Positions 8,944 to 18,305 of a stretch of 64,000 nucleotides of DNA are shown in pieces. Position numbers and translations under genes: made by a program. The DNA comes from Akkermansiaceae bacterium (lineage in GTDB: Bacteria > Verrucomicrobiota > Verrucomicrobiia > Verrucomicrobiales > Akkermansiaceae). The notes under the pieces are model-generated. The model was not told the DNA's origin and ran no database searches. It saw only the letters and a list, made by a program, of their open reading frames with translations. Positions within the stretch are counted from its first letter, which is position 1. Each line of letters opens with the position of its first letter. The stretch covers positions 25,261 through 89,260 of the forward strand of contig CAIVSK010000050.1 in the NCBI GenBank assembly GCA_903908495.1. Reading direction: 5' to 3'.

Positions 8944-10635
8944 ATGAAGACCGCTCCCAATACATACCTGTGGCTCGCCGCCGCACTGCTGGCCGCCCTA
9001 ACGCCCATGCCCGCCGCCGCCGAGGCCGCGAAGTTCCCACCCGTCCAACCCGCAGCGATGCAGGCGTGGCAGGACAAGCGCTTCGGCATGTTCATCCACT
9101 GGGGGCCGGTTAGCCTGACCGCCCACGAAATCGGCTGGTCGCGCGGCACCCAGACCCCCATCGAGGTCTACGACAACTTATACAAACAATTCAACCCGAC
9201 ACTATTCAATGCCGACGAGTGGGTGAAAGTCGCCAAGGACGCCGGCATGAAATACATCGTCCTGACCACCAAGCATCACGATGGGTTCTGCCTGTGGGAT
9301 ACCAAGCTAACCGACTACAACATCATGAACGGCCCGTTCAAGCGCGACGTGGTCAAGGAGCTCGCGGCAGCCTGCCACAAGGGCGGCATCGCGTTCGGCG
9401 TCTATTACTCGGTGTGCGACTGGCACCACCCGGATTTCCCGCTCACCAGCCCCGGCGGCAGCGTCAAGCGCGCGACCTCCGATCTGGACGCTTATAACAA
9501 GTATCTGCTCGGCCAGATCCGCGAGCTCATCACCAACTACGGGCCGCTCATCACCATTTGGAACGATGTGCCGCAGATGTTCCAGGGCCGCGGCGTGAAG
9601 ACCATCGAAATGGTGCGTGCACTGCAGCCAGATATCACTATCAACAACCGCAGTGGCGACGGCGGCGATTACGAGACGCCCGAGCAACAGATCGGCGGCT
9701 TCAACATGACGCGGCCATGGGAAAGCTGCATGACCGTTTCGGCCCACAACGCCTGGGCATGGGGCGGCGCCAAGGACGGCGTCAAACCGCTGGCGGATTG
9801 CTTGAAAATGCTCGTCAGCGGCGCGGGTGGTGACGGCAATGTCCTGTTGAACGTCGGCCCGCGGCCCGACGGCGTGATCGATCCGGCCCAAAGCGGCCGT
9901 CTCAAGGAAGTCGGCGAGTGGCTGGCAAAATATGGCGAGAGCATTTATGCCACCCGCGGCGGACCGTTCAAGCCGGGCAAGTGGGGGGCCAGCACCCGCC
10001 AGGGCAAGCGCATCTATGTGCATGCCTATCAATTCGATGGCGACTCTCTCGAATTGCCGGCCATTTCCGCCACAATCACGGCGGCCCACGTGCTGACCGG
10101 CGGCACCGTCGAGTTCCAACAGAGCGACGCCGGCATCACCCTGTCAGTTCCAGCGGCCAGCCATGCCGCCATCGACACCCTCATCGCGCTGGACGTCGAC
10201 AGGCCGGCGCTGGACATCGCGCCGGTCGCAGTGGCCCGCAAGTCCGGCTCGCTGGCCAACGGTGCGCATGCCACCGCCTCCAACGTGTTTCAGAAACAAG
10301 CCGGCTATGGCGCGGACAAGGCGATTGATGACGATCTGGAAACCCGCTGGGCGACCGACGCGGGCACCCGCCAGGCATGGCTCGAAGTGGATCTCGGCAA
10401 GCCGCAGACATTTTCCAAGGTGGCCATTCACGAGTGGGAAGGTGCCCCCAAACGCATCCAAAAATTCGAGGTCCAATTCAAGGATGGTGCCGATTGGAAG
10501 ACGATCTTTGCCGGGACCACGGTGGGGCCTGGCTTCAACCGTGCCTTTCCGCCGGTCACCGCCCGCGTGCTGCGTCTCAACATCCTTGACGCCAAAGACG
10601 GTCCCACGCTTGACGAGTTCGAGGTACTCAAGTGA
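8944..10635 (+). CDS. GH29 alpha-L-fucosidase with C-terminal F5/8 type C (discoidin) domain, secreted
   Basis: Signal peptide; KRFGMFIHWGPVS, TTKHHDGFCLWDTKLTDYN, LLNVGPRPDGVI; C-terminal discoidin-like segment (ATDAGTRQAWLEVDLGKPQTFSKVAIHEWEG). Confidence 0.92.
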   Translation: MKTAPNTYLWLAAALLAALTPMPAAAEAAKFPPVQPAAMQAWQDKRFGMFIHWGPVSLTAHEIGWSRGTQTPIEVYDNLYKQFNPTLFNADEWVKVAKDAGMKYIVLTTKHHDGFCLWDTKLTDYNIMNGPFKRDVVKELAAACHKGGIAFGVYYSVCDWHHPDFPLTSPGGSVKRATSDLDAYNKYLLGQIRELITNYGPLITIWNDVPQMFQGRGVKTIEMVRALQPDITINNRSGDGGDYETPEQQIGGFNMTRPWESCMTVSAHNAWAWGGAKDGVKPLADCLKMLVSGAGGDGNVLLNVGPRPDGVIDPAQSGRLKEVGEWLAKYGESIYATRGGPFKPGKWGASTRQGKRIYVHAYQFDGDSLELPAISATITAAHVLTGGTVEFQQSDAGITLSVPAASHAAIDTLIALDVDRPALDIAPVAVARKSGSLANGAHATASNVFQKQAGYGADKAIDDDLETRWATDAGTRQAWLEVDLGKPQTFSKVAIHEWEGAPKRIQKFEVQFKDGADWKTIFAGTTVGPGFNRAFPPVTARVLRLNILDAKDGPTLDEFEVLK

Positions 10636-10641
10636 ATATCG

Positions 10642-11361
10642 ATGCACGTCTTCACTGAATTGACGACCCGTTCACTGCGCGAGTGGCTGCCCGCGCCATG
10701 GCTGGAGATTGCGTTGGCGTTGGCCTCGGTCATTTGCGGCGCGATCCTGGGGGCCGAGCGCGAGCGGCACGAGAAACCGGCGGGTTTGCGCACCCTGATT
10801 CTCGTTTGTCTGGGTTCGACGGTGTTTACGATCATCTCGTTTGTGTTTACCAGCAGCACCGGGGATTCGGGACGGGTCGCAGCGCAGATTGTCACCGGCA
10901 TCGGGTTTCTCGGCGCCGGCGCGATTCTGCACTCGCGCAACGGGGTGAGCGGAATGACCACCGCCGCAACGATTTGGGTGACGGCAGCCATCGGCGTCGC
11001 CGTCGGCGCGGGGTTTGCTGTGGCCGGATTGGCCACCAGCGTGCTCGTGCGCATCGTGCTGGTGGCCGTGCTCAAATGGGAAATCCATCATCTGGGTGGC
11101 ATTCAAACCGTCGCCATCGAGCTGGAATTCGATCCGGACCATGGCAAGACACGCATCAAGATGGAGCGATTGCGCGAGGAATTCCGCGTCACGGGCCAAG
11201 CCTTGGCGTATGAAAAACTGCCGGATGGCATCGTGCGGGCGCAACTCAGCCTGCGACTGCCACGCCGCCACCTGCGCGAGTTTCTCGATGAATTGGCCTC
11301 GGTGACCGGGGTCAACTCGATCCATGAACTCGAGCCCGCACCGCTGCCGCCACCCTCGTGA
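10642..11361 (+). CDS. MgtC/SapB family membrane protein
   Basis: GAILGAERERHEKPAGLRTLILVCLGSTVFTI...TGIGFLGAGAIL signature. Confidence 0.92.
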   Translation: MHVFTELTTRSLREWLPAPWLEIALALASVICGAILGAERERHEKPAGLRTLILVCLGSTVFTIISFVFTSSTGDSGRVAAQIVTGIGFLGAGAILHSRNGVSGMTTAATIWVTAAIGVAVGAGFAVAGLATSVLVRIVLVAVLKWEIHHLGGIQTVAIELEFDPDHGKTRIKMERLREEFRVTGQALAYEKLPDGIVRAQLSLRLPRRHLREFLDELASVTGVNSIHELEPAPLPPPS

Positions 11362-11627
11362 CCCGCAAGCCCGCCAACGCCAAACCGCTCAGCGGCAGCG
11401 CCTTGGTGCGGGAGGTGTGCCGGCGGATCCGCGTCGCCCGCAGCGCGTGGGATGCTCATAACAACCGCGCCTGCCGCCGCGAACGCGAGCGTGCCCTGGC
11501 CCTCTATGCCACGCTCGACGAGGCCGCCAAGGATCAAGTGCCGCAGGTCCTGCGGGTGTGGCTGCGCTACCGCAGCGAAAAGTATTTCGGCGCGGATCGA
11601 ACGCCGCCTGGCAGCCCGCGGAAATAG
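11358..11627 (+). CDS. Hypothetical basic protein, overlapping the mgtC-like gene
   Basis: 89 aa ORF with GTGA-type overlap; no recognisable family. Confidence 0.5.
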   Translation: MTRKPANAKPLSGSALVREVCRRIRVARSAWDAHNNRACRRERERALALYATLDEAAKDQVPQVLRVWLRYRSEKYFGADRTPPGSPRK

Positions 11628-11830
11628 GCCATTTGCCAGTTATAATCTTTCCACCCGAGACCCAACCCCGCATGGCAAGAGTCCTCACCAGCACTCCGCG
11701 TCAATGCCCTCCATTTGACGGTGTCCCGGATGGGCCGCAGCGAGTGCCTGCGTAGCCAAAGCGGTGTCGCGCTGCGCTTGCCACCGCACTCCACACCCGC
11801 GCGGTTCAGGCGCGAGCCAAAGCAATGCTT

Positions 11831-11923
11831 GATCTCCGAATCGCCCTCGACCATGAGGAGGCCAATGCGATGCGGATAGCCACCACTCATCGGCCCATCA
11901 TGGGCATCGGCGATGCGGAGATC
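11831..11923. repeat. Dispersed intergenic inverted-repeat element, copy 1
   Basis: Left arm GATCTCCGAATCGCC (11831-11845), right arm GGCGATGCGGAGATC (11909-11923), flanking CATCGGCCCATCATGGGC; second copy at 39134-39240. Confidence 0.8.
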
Positions 11924-11988
11924 GCCGCTCCTAGCCCCCTAATCCCGGACTTGCCAACCGGCCACGGCCTCCTTACAATGGTGGCCAC

Positions 11989-12975
11989 ATGAGCGATAAA
12001 GCACCTTGGATCACCTATCGGCCGGAGTTGAAAGTGTTGGACTGCACGATCCGCGACGGCGGCCTGATCAACAATTCCCAGTTCTCCGACGAACAAGTAC
12101 GGGCGGTCTATCAGGCCTGTGTGGCGGCCGGGATCGATTACATGGAAATCGGCTACAAGAACGCGCCCTCACAATTTCCAAAAACGAAATTCGGTCCCTG
12201 GCGCCACTGTGAGGAAGAAGACATGCGGCGGGCGGTGGGCGACCACACGTTTGCGGCCACCGGATTGAAACTTGCTGCAATGGCCGACGCCGGCGGCAAG
12301 AGCGAGTGGAAGCAACAGATCCTGCCCGCCAAGGAGAGCGTGCTCGACGTGATCCGGGTCGCTTGTTATGTCCATCAGATTTCCGAAGCGGTCGACATGA
12401 TCGAACATTGCCACGCGTTGGGCTATGAAACGACCCTCAACATCATGGCCATCTCGGTGGTGGCGGATGCCGATATCGACCAAGCGCTGGAAATCGGTGC
12501 CAAGTCCTCCGCCGGCACCATCGTGGTGGTGGACAGCTACGGCAACCTGTTCCGCGAGCAAATCGACCACCTCGTCCGCAAATACACCCAGGCGGTCGAA
12601 GGCACCGGCAAGCACATCGGCATGCACGCCCACAACAACCTGCAACTCGCGTTCGCCAACACCGTGGAGGCCATCATTCTCGGCGCCAACCGCGTCGATG
12701 CCACTTTCATGGGCCTCGGCCGCGGTGCCGGCAATTGCCCGATGGAGATCCTGCTCGGCTTCCTGCGCAATCCAAAGTTCAAGCTCCGCCCGGTCATCGA
12801 AGCCATCCAGCACACGATTCTGCCGATGCGCCAGCAATTCGACTGGGGTCCGTCGATTCCCTACAACATCACCGGCCAAATGAACCGCCACCCGAAAAGT
12901 GCGATGGACTGGCGCGAAGGCCCAACCCCGGACGACTACCTGGGTTTTTTCGATCAGAGCATGACCGACTTTTGA
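11989..12975 (+). CDS. HMGL-like / DRE-TIM metallolyase family aldolase domain protein
   Basis: LDCTIRDGGLINNSQFSDEQVRAVYQACVAAGIDYMEIGY...GMHAHNNLQLAFANTVEAIILGANRVDATFMGLGRGAGNC. Confidence 0.85.
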   Translation: MSDKAPWITYRPELKVLDCTIRDGGLINNSQFSDEQVRAVYQACVAAGIDYMEIGYKNAPSQFPKTKFGPWRHCEEEDMRRAVGDHTFAATGLKLAAMADAGGKSEWKQQILPAKESVLDVIRVACYVHQISEAVDMIEHCHALGYETTLNIMAISVVADADIDQALEIGAKSSAGTIVVVDSYGNLFREQIDHLVRKYTQAVEGTGKHIGMHAHNNLQLAFANTVEAIILGANRVDATFMGLGRGAGNCPMEILLGFLRNPKFKLRPVIEAIQHTILPMRQQFDWGPSIPYNITGQMNRHPKSAMDWREGPTPDDYLGFFDQSMTDF

Positions 12976-13070
12976 CGCCGGTTGTGCCTTGACTGCCAAA
13001 ATCACAGAAAAAGATCATCATTTGTCGATGATTGAATGAACACGGGGCGGTTTTTGATGTAGCTTGCGCG

Positions 13071-14090
13071 GTGAAAATCCCCCTGCTCGCCCTGGTGTTC
13101 GCTCTGCCGCTTGCGGCGGCGGACTTGCCGTCCATCGCCGCCATGCAATCCGCCGCCAGCGCGTTCCTCGGATCGCTCGACGCGGCACAACGCGACAAGG
13201 CGACGTTTCCCTTCGCCGCCGAGGCGCGGGAAAATTTCCGCTTCACGCCGCAGGTCCGCAGCGGCCTGCCGCTCAAGGAGATGGACGAGGCGCAACGCGC
13301 CGCCGCGATGAAGCTGGTGGACGCCGCGCTGAGTGACAAGGGCCACCTCAAGACCATGCAAATCATGACCCTTGAAGGCGTGCTGGCAGATCTCGAGAAA
13401 AATCCCGAATACCGCGATACCGGCAAATACTACCTTTCGCTCTTCGGCAAGCCAGGCGACGCGGCCGGCTGGGGCTGGAAATTCGAGGGCCACCACCTCT
13501 CGCTCAACTACACCATCGTCGATGGCGGCCACATTGCCGTCACCCCGTCGTTCTTCGGTGCCAATCCCGCCGAAGTGCGCGCTGGCCCGCAAAAAGGCCT
13601 GCGCGTCCTCATCGCCGAAGACGAATTGGCTCATGCCCTCCTCGGTGCCCTCCTCGAATCCGGCAACAAGGCCGTCATTTTCAGCGACAAGGCGCCCGCC
13701 GAAATCCTCACCGCCGAAAACCGCCAGGCCACCGCGCTGGATCCCGTCGGCATCCCCGCCGGCGACATGTCCGACGCCCAGCGCAAAACCTTGCTCGAGC
13801 TCATCGCCGAATACACCGGCCGCCACCGCAAGGACCTGGCCGACGCCGATTTGCGGAAAATCGAGACCGCCGGCATCGCCAAAATCCGCTTCGGCTGGGC
13901 CGGCGGCTCTCACCCCGGCGAAGCGTGGTATTACCGCATCCAAGGCCCGACGTTTTTGCTGGAAGCCGCCAACACCCAGAATGACGCCAACCACATCCAC
14001 GTCACCTGGCGCGACTTCGGCGGCGACTTCGGCCGCGACCTGCTGGGGGAACACTACCAACAGCACGCCAAGGACGCCGCCAAACCCTGA
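13071..14090 (+). CDS. DUF3500 family secreted protein
   Basis: MKIPLLALVFALPLAAADLPS signal; ...GWGWKFEGHHLSLNYTIVDG...WAGGSHPGEAWYYRIQGPTFLLEAANTQNDANHIHVTWRDFGGDFG. GTG start chosen; ORF track starts at 13032. Confidence 0.82.
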   Translation: MKIPLLALVFALPLAAADLPSIAAMQSAASAFLGSLDAAQRDKATFPFAAEARENFRFTPQVRSGLPLKEMDEAQRAAAMKLVDAALSDKGHLKTMQIMTLEGVLADLEKNPEYRDTGKYYLSLFGKPGDAAGWGWKFEGHHLSLNYTIVDGGHIAVTPSFFGANPAEVRAGPQKGLRVLIAEDELAHALLGALLESGNKAVIFSDKAPAEILTAENRQATALDPVGIPAGDMSDAQRKTLLELIAEYTGRHRKDLADADLRKIETAGIAKIRFGWAGGSHPGEAWYYRIQGPTFLLEAANTQNDANHIHVTWRDFGGDFGRDLLGEHYQQHAKDAAKP

Positions 14091-14222
14091 GCGGCGCTGC
14101 CCAGACTCCGCAGCAACAGGCATCTTGCCCAATACTGTTGACAGAGGCGATGCAGGAACGAGACCGGAAGAGGCTGCCGGACCTCTGTGGCGCGGGCATC
14201 CTGCCAGCCGCCAAATTGCAGC

Positions 14223-15437
14223 TCAGGGCTTCAGTCCGAGCGATGGGATGGCCTCCGGATAACTCACGGTGAAACGCGTTCCGGCCTGCGCGTCTGAAAT
14301 GAACGCAACCCTCCCGCGCAGGTATTTCTCGCTGATGAGCTTGATGCTGTAGGTGCCCAGCCCGCGGCCGACGCCCTTGGTGGAAAATGCACGGGAAAAA
14401 ATCTGCTTCTGCACGTCTTGGGACATCACCCCCGCGTTGTGCACCGTGAAGCAGATGACACCGCCCTCTGGATAAGAGCCCAGCGTGACGACCCCGCCCA
14501 GCGCCGAGGCCTCCAGCGCGTTTTTGACCAAATTGGTCAGCACCCGCCGCAACAGCACCGGATCGGTAAAAAATATCACCGCCACCGAGTCCGCCATCAG
14601 CACGATCTTCTTGTCTTTGGCGATGCTGTTCGAGTGAAGCAGGCGAATCACCTGGGTGAGAACGTCCAGCGAGTGCACCGCCCGCACCGCCGGCTTCAAA
14701 TCGCCGCTCTCGGCGGCCGAAAGCACCTGCTGGGCACCGATTTCTTCCAACAATTGGCCGGCCGACTCCGCAATCATCAACGCCATTTCCTTGTTCTCGG
14801 CCTCCGTCATTCCAGGTTGAAACATCATCTCAGCCAGCCCCTTGACACAGGCCGCCGCATTGAGCACATCGTGGAAAAAAATCCGCTCCAGCGCCTGACG
14901 GCGTTTCTCATGGCTGATGTCGACCAGTGAAAAAATCGTAAACACCTCGCCCGCCACCTCAATCGGCCGCGCCCAAACCCGCAGATCCATCACCGACTCA
15001 TCCACCCCGGGCTCACCCCGGATCAAGCGGCATTCCTGAATATCGAGCGCATCCAGCTGTTGGCTGTTGAGAATCGAATGGACCGCGCCGCAGGTCCGGC
15101 AAAACGGCGTGGTACCACATCCACCCTCCGTCAGGCCTGCACGGATACAGCCGATCGCCTCACCCGGGCGGCACCCGAGAATGTCGGCAAAACTGCCGCT
15201 GAACACTTCATCGCTGCTCTTGCCCAGCAATTCACCATCCTCCTGCAAACCCAGAATCTCGGCGACGGCGCGGTTGGCCAGCACAATCTGCCGCTGCTCA
15301 TTGAGCACCATTGCCATGTTCGGCGCCGCGTCGAAAAACTCGCTCACAAACGGCAACGCCGAGAACATCTCATGCTGCCGCCGTACCTCGTCCTGCGATG
15401 CGCGTTCAGCCGGCGCAAAGGCGGTCGTCATGCTCAT
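14223..15437 (-). CDS. PAS-domain sensor histidine kinase with Cys-rich PAS segment
   Basis: PAS (MVLNEQRQIVLANRAVAEILGLQ), H-box FFHDVLNAAACVKGL, N-box LTNLVKNALEAS, HATPase G-boxes. Confidence 0.88.
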   Translation of the reverse strand: MSMTTAFAPAERASQDEVRRQHEMFSALPFVSEFFDAAPNMAMVLNEQRQIVLANRAVAEILGLQEDGELLGKSSDEVFSGSFADILGCRPGEAIGCIRAGLTEGGCGTTPFCRTCGAVHSILNSQQLDALDIQECRLIRGEPGVDESVMDLRVWARPIEVAGEVFTIFSLVDISHEKRRQALERIFFHDVLNAAACVKGLAEMMFQPGMTEAENKEMALMIAESAGQLLEEIGAQQVLSAAESGDLKPAVRAVHSLDVLTQVIRLLHSNSIAKDKKIVLMADSVAVIFFTDPVLLRRVLTNLVKNALEASALGGVVTLGSYPEGGVICFTVHNAGVMSQDVQKQIFSRAFSTKGVGRGLGTYSIKLISEKYLRGRVAFISDAQAGTRFTVSYPEAIPSLGLKP

Positions 15438-15548
15438 AGGATTTTGTCTTCATTCGGAGATGGCGTAAGATAGCTCAGACGAGCAGACGCACAACCTGAA
15501 AAACATGCATGTGAGTTCAACCCGGGCTCCATGGTCGGGGAGCCCGCT

Positions 15549-18080
15549 TCATCTCCGCGGGGCATCCCTTGAAACCGGCTTTGCCTCGATGCGGCAGCTG
15601 GCTGAGGCGAGGCTGCCGCGCGAGGCACTCAGCGTGACGGTACCGGGATCGAGCGTTGAGCGGATGGCGACGCGGTTGATGCCGCACTCGGTGTCGAGCC
15701 AGAGATGATTCACGGAATGGATCTTGCCGCTGTTGTAGCCGCCGCGCCAGATCGCCGGACCGCTGAGCGTGAAGTCCACACGCGCCTCGTCGGTTGGGCA
15801 GCGGCGGCCTTGCGCGTCGACCACCTCCACATCAAACAACGCCACGTCCGAGCCGTCGGCTTGGAAGCCGGTCGGTGAGACTAGCGGCGTGAGTTTCAAG
15901 GAGCTGGCTGGGCCGGCGGTGTCCATTCCATCCTGCGCCACCACCCTGCCGTCCGCCCTGGCCAGAGCGGTGATTTTTCCCGGCTCATATCTGATGGCCG
16001 GAAAAGCGAAGATATAGCCATTGACCGGCGAGTTGACCACGCCTTTGGTCTTGCCATTGACGAACAACTCGACGGTGGCGCAGTGGCTGGCCGCAACATA
16101 GATTGTTTTCACGGTATCCGGCGGGAAATTCCAGTGGCCGATTATATGGATGTCCGGGGTGGCGCTTTGCATCACACGATAGAGATAAAATGCCTGCTTC
16201 GGCAGCCGGACGGCATCCACCTTGCCGCTGACCCTGCAGACCTCGCTGCTGTTCTGGCGGCCGTCGGCGTTGGAATCCGACCAGTAAATCGAGGCGTAAC
16301 CCGACCATTTCGAGTGCGCCGGATCCGGGTTGTCGATGCGGTTGATGGCATATCCGTGGTAGCGTTCCGCCGCGGCCAGGCAGAACGATTCGGAGGTCCA
16401 CGCATAGCTGTCGTCCGCGCCTTGCTTGAAGCCGAAGTGGGGCGGCGAAAAATCGTCCCAAAACCGCCGCGCGGCTTCATCGCGGAAATCTTCTGCCTCA
16501 ATGAGCGGTGCCCGATCACGCCGCTCGGCGCTGTAGCCGCGGAACATGTCGCTGCTGTGCTTCAACGCGTCGGTGCGTCGGTCCTGGCCGACCATCACGC
16601 CGAAATATTCCGCGAGCGGCGTGGTGGCGTCGTCGTTGAGCGTGCGGCAACCCATCGCGCGGCCGCCGTGCGGGTCGAATTCCTTGCGTAAATCAATCAT
16701 CTGTTGCAGGTGCTCCGGCGAAATGGAATTGTTGCCGGCTTCCCAGAACAACACACTCGGGTTGTTCCGGAAATAGATCATCGAGTCGCGCATGACTTCC
16801 ATGCGTTGTTGCCATTGGCGGCCGGTCACATCCTTTTCCTTGTCGCCCGCAGGACAAACTTCGATGATGCCCGCCTTGTCGCATGCACGCACATCGACGG
16901 CCTGCGGGGAAACGTGCATCCAGCGGATGTAGTTCGCGTGGGTGGCTCGCATCTGTTGTGCGTTGAAGTCATGCATCCAATCCGGATAGGCCTGACCGAG
17001 GCCGGCCCATTCGTTTGTGGAGCGCTGCGCGTAACCGGTGAGCCAGACGAATTTGCCGTTAAGCCAGAGACCGCCGTTGCCCGCCCCTCCCTTAAACCCG
17101 GCCTGGCGCAACCCGGTGCTGGTTTTCTGCACGTCCATCACTTTGCCATCCGCCGTCAGAATGGAATACACATCATACATCTCCGGCGTTGCATCGCTCC
17201 AGAATCTCACCCCTTGCATCCTGCCTTTGGCGGTGAGAACCCCGGTCTGGCCAGTCCCCAGATCCTGCGCCAAACCGTGAAACTTCGCATGGACCTCGCC
17301 TTCCGCATCGACCGCCACCACCGTCAGGGTGATGGCTTGCGCGGTGCCGGACTCGTTGCGCACCTGTGCTTCAATGTTGACGTCGCACGACTTGTCGGGC
17401 AGCGAGAAATTCGACGGATAGATATAGACTCCGCTCGTCTTCAGGTTCTCATAGAGCGGCAGCGTCTGATAGACCTTGCCGGCCAAATGCAGCCAGATGT
17501 CATGGTTCAAGCCACCGTAATTCGGGTTGAACGCGCGGCCCATCCATTCAAATTGCGTGCCGCCGGCCTCTTCCTTGTAGTCGTTGCTGTTGTCCACCTT
17601 GACCGCGATGACGTTGCCCGCCACGCCGAAATCCACCACTCCGGTCAGGTCCAGCCCGCAGGCGCTAACTCCGTTTTCAAATTTGCCGAGCGGTTTGCCG
17701 TTGACCCAGAAGCGTGCCGCCTGTTTCAATCCCTCAAACTCCAGAAATACTTTCCCATCCTTGGCGGCAGCCGGAAGGACAAAATGTTTGCGGTACCAGC
17801 CGATGCCCGAATATGCCCGCCGGTCACCTCCGCTGTGACTGATGAGTTCATTGTAGGAATCGCTGTCGTTGTACGTATGGGGCGTGCCGACAGCCGCCCA
17901 CTTCGAGTCGTCGTACGCCGCCTGCTCGGCACCGGCCGCATCCTCCCGAATGAATCTCCAGCCGGAATTGAAACTGTAAGTCGCGCGCGCCGACGGCGGC
18001 GGGGTGAATGGCGAGGCGGCGCCCAAGGCGCTCGCGCCCGCCAACAGGAGGCTCAAGGCTAACAGGAATTTCAATGGCAT
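15549..18080 (-). CDS. Glycoside hydrolase family 2-type protein (beta-galactosidase-like), secreted
   Basis: Start MPLKFLLALSLLLAGASALG; SFNSGWRFIREDAAGAEQAAYDDSKWAAVGTPHTYND...GIGWYRKHF...FNPNYGGLNHDIWL typical of GH2. ORF extends to 18275 but the signal peptide supports 18080. Confidence 0.88.
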   Translation of the reverse strand: MPLKFLLALSLLLAGASALGAASPFTPPPSARATYSFNSGWRFIREDAAGAEQAAYDDSKWAAVGTPHTYNDSDSYNELISHSGGDRRAYSGIGWYRKHFVLPAAAKDGKVFLEFEGLKQAARFWVNGKPLGKFENGVSACGLDLTGVVDFGVAGNVIAVKVDNSNDYKEEAGGTQFEWMGRAFNPNYGGLNHDIWLHLAGKVYQTLPLYENLKTSGVYIYPSNFSLPDKSCDVNIEAQVRNESGTAQAITLTVVAVDAEGEVHAKFHGLAQDLGTGQTGVLTAKGRMQGVRFWSDATPEMYDVYSILTADGKVMDVQKTSTGLRQAGFKGGAGNGGLWLNGKFVWLTGYAQRSTNEWAGLGQAYPDWMHDFNAQQMRATHANYIRWMHVSPQAVDVRACDKAGIIEVCPAGDKEKDVTGRQWQQRMEVMRDSMIYFRNNPSVLFWEAGNNSISPEHLQQMIDLRKEFDPHGGRAMGCRTLNDDATTPLAEYFGVMVGQDRRTDALKHSSDMFRGYSAERRDRAPLIEAEDFRDEAARRFWDDFSPPHFGFKQGADDSYAWTSESFCLAAAERYHGYAINRIDNPDPAHSKWSGYASIYWSDSNADGRQNSSEVCRVSGKVDAVRLPKQAFYLYRVMQSATPDIHIIGHWNFPPDTVKTIYVAASHCATVELFVNGKTKGVVNSPVNGYIFAFPAIRYEPGKITALARADGRVVAQDGMDTAGPASSLKLTPLVSPTGFQADGSDVALFDVEVVDAQGRRCPTDEARVDFTLSGPAIWRGGYNSGKIHSVNHLWLDTECGINRVAIRSTLDPGTVTLSASRGSLASASCRIEAKPVSRDAPRR

Positions 18081-18305
18081 GACGGTTACGAGAGGATTGG
18101 CAGCACGCTGGCGCGCATGCAATCGCACAAACGGGTTAATCGGCGCAATCATGAATTTGAGGGGCAGACGGATTCCCCCAAGCTCACCGTATCCCTGCCT
18201 CAATGGAATGCCCATGTCCAATGACTGAACATTTGGATTGGCCTTGCGGGCACTTGCCCCTGCGGCCAACTTCACAGCCTTAACATTCCCCCCTCTCCCC
18301 CAAGC

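Noticed and set aside
15510-15548. Hairpin CGGGCTCC-atggtcg-GGAGCCCG as a rho-independent terminator of the GH2 gene
   Set aside because: The stem is plausible but no T-tract follows in the transcribed direction, so I did not call it.
18081-18275. N-terminal extension of the GH2-type ORF
   Set aside because: A convincing signal peptide starts at 18080; upstream residues look like translated leader DNA.
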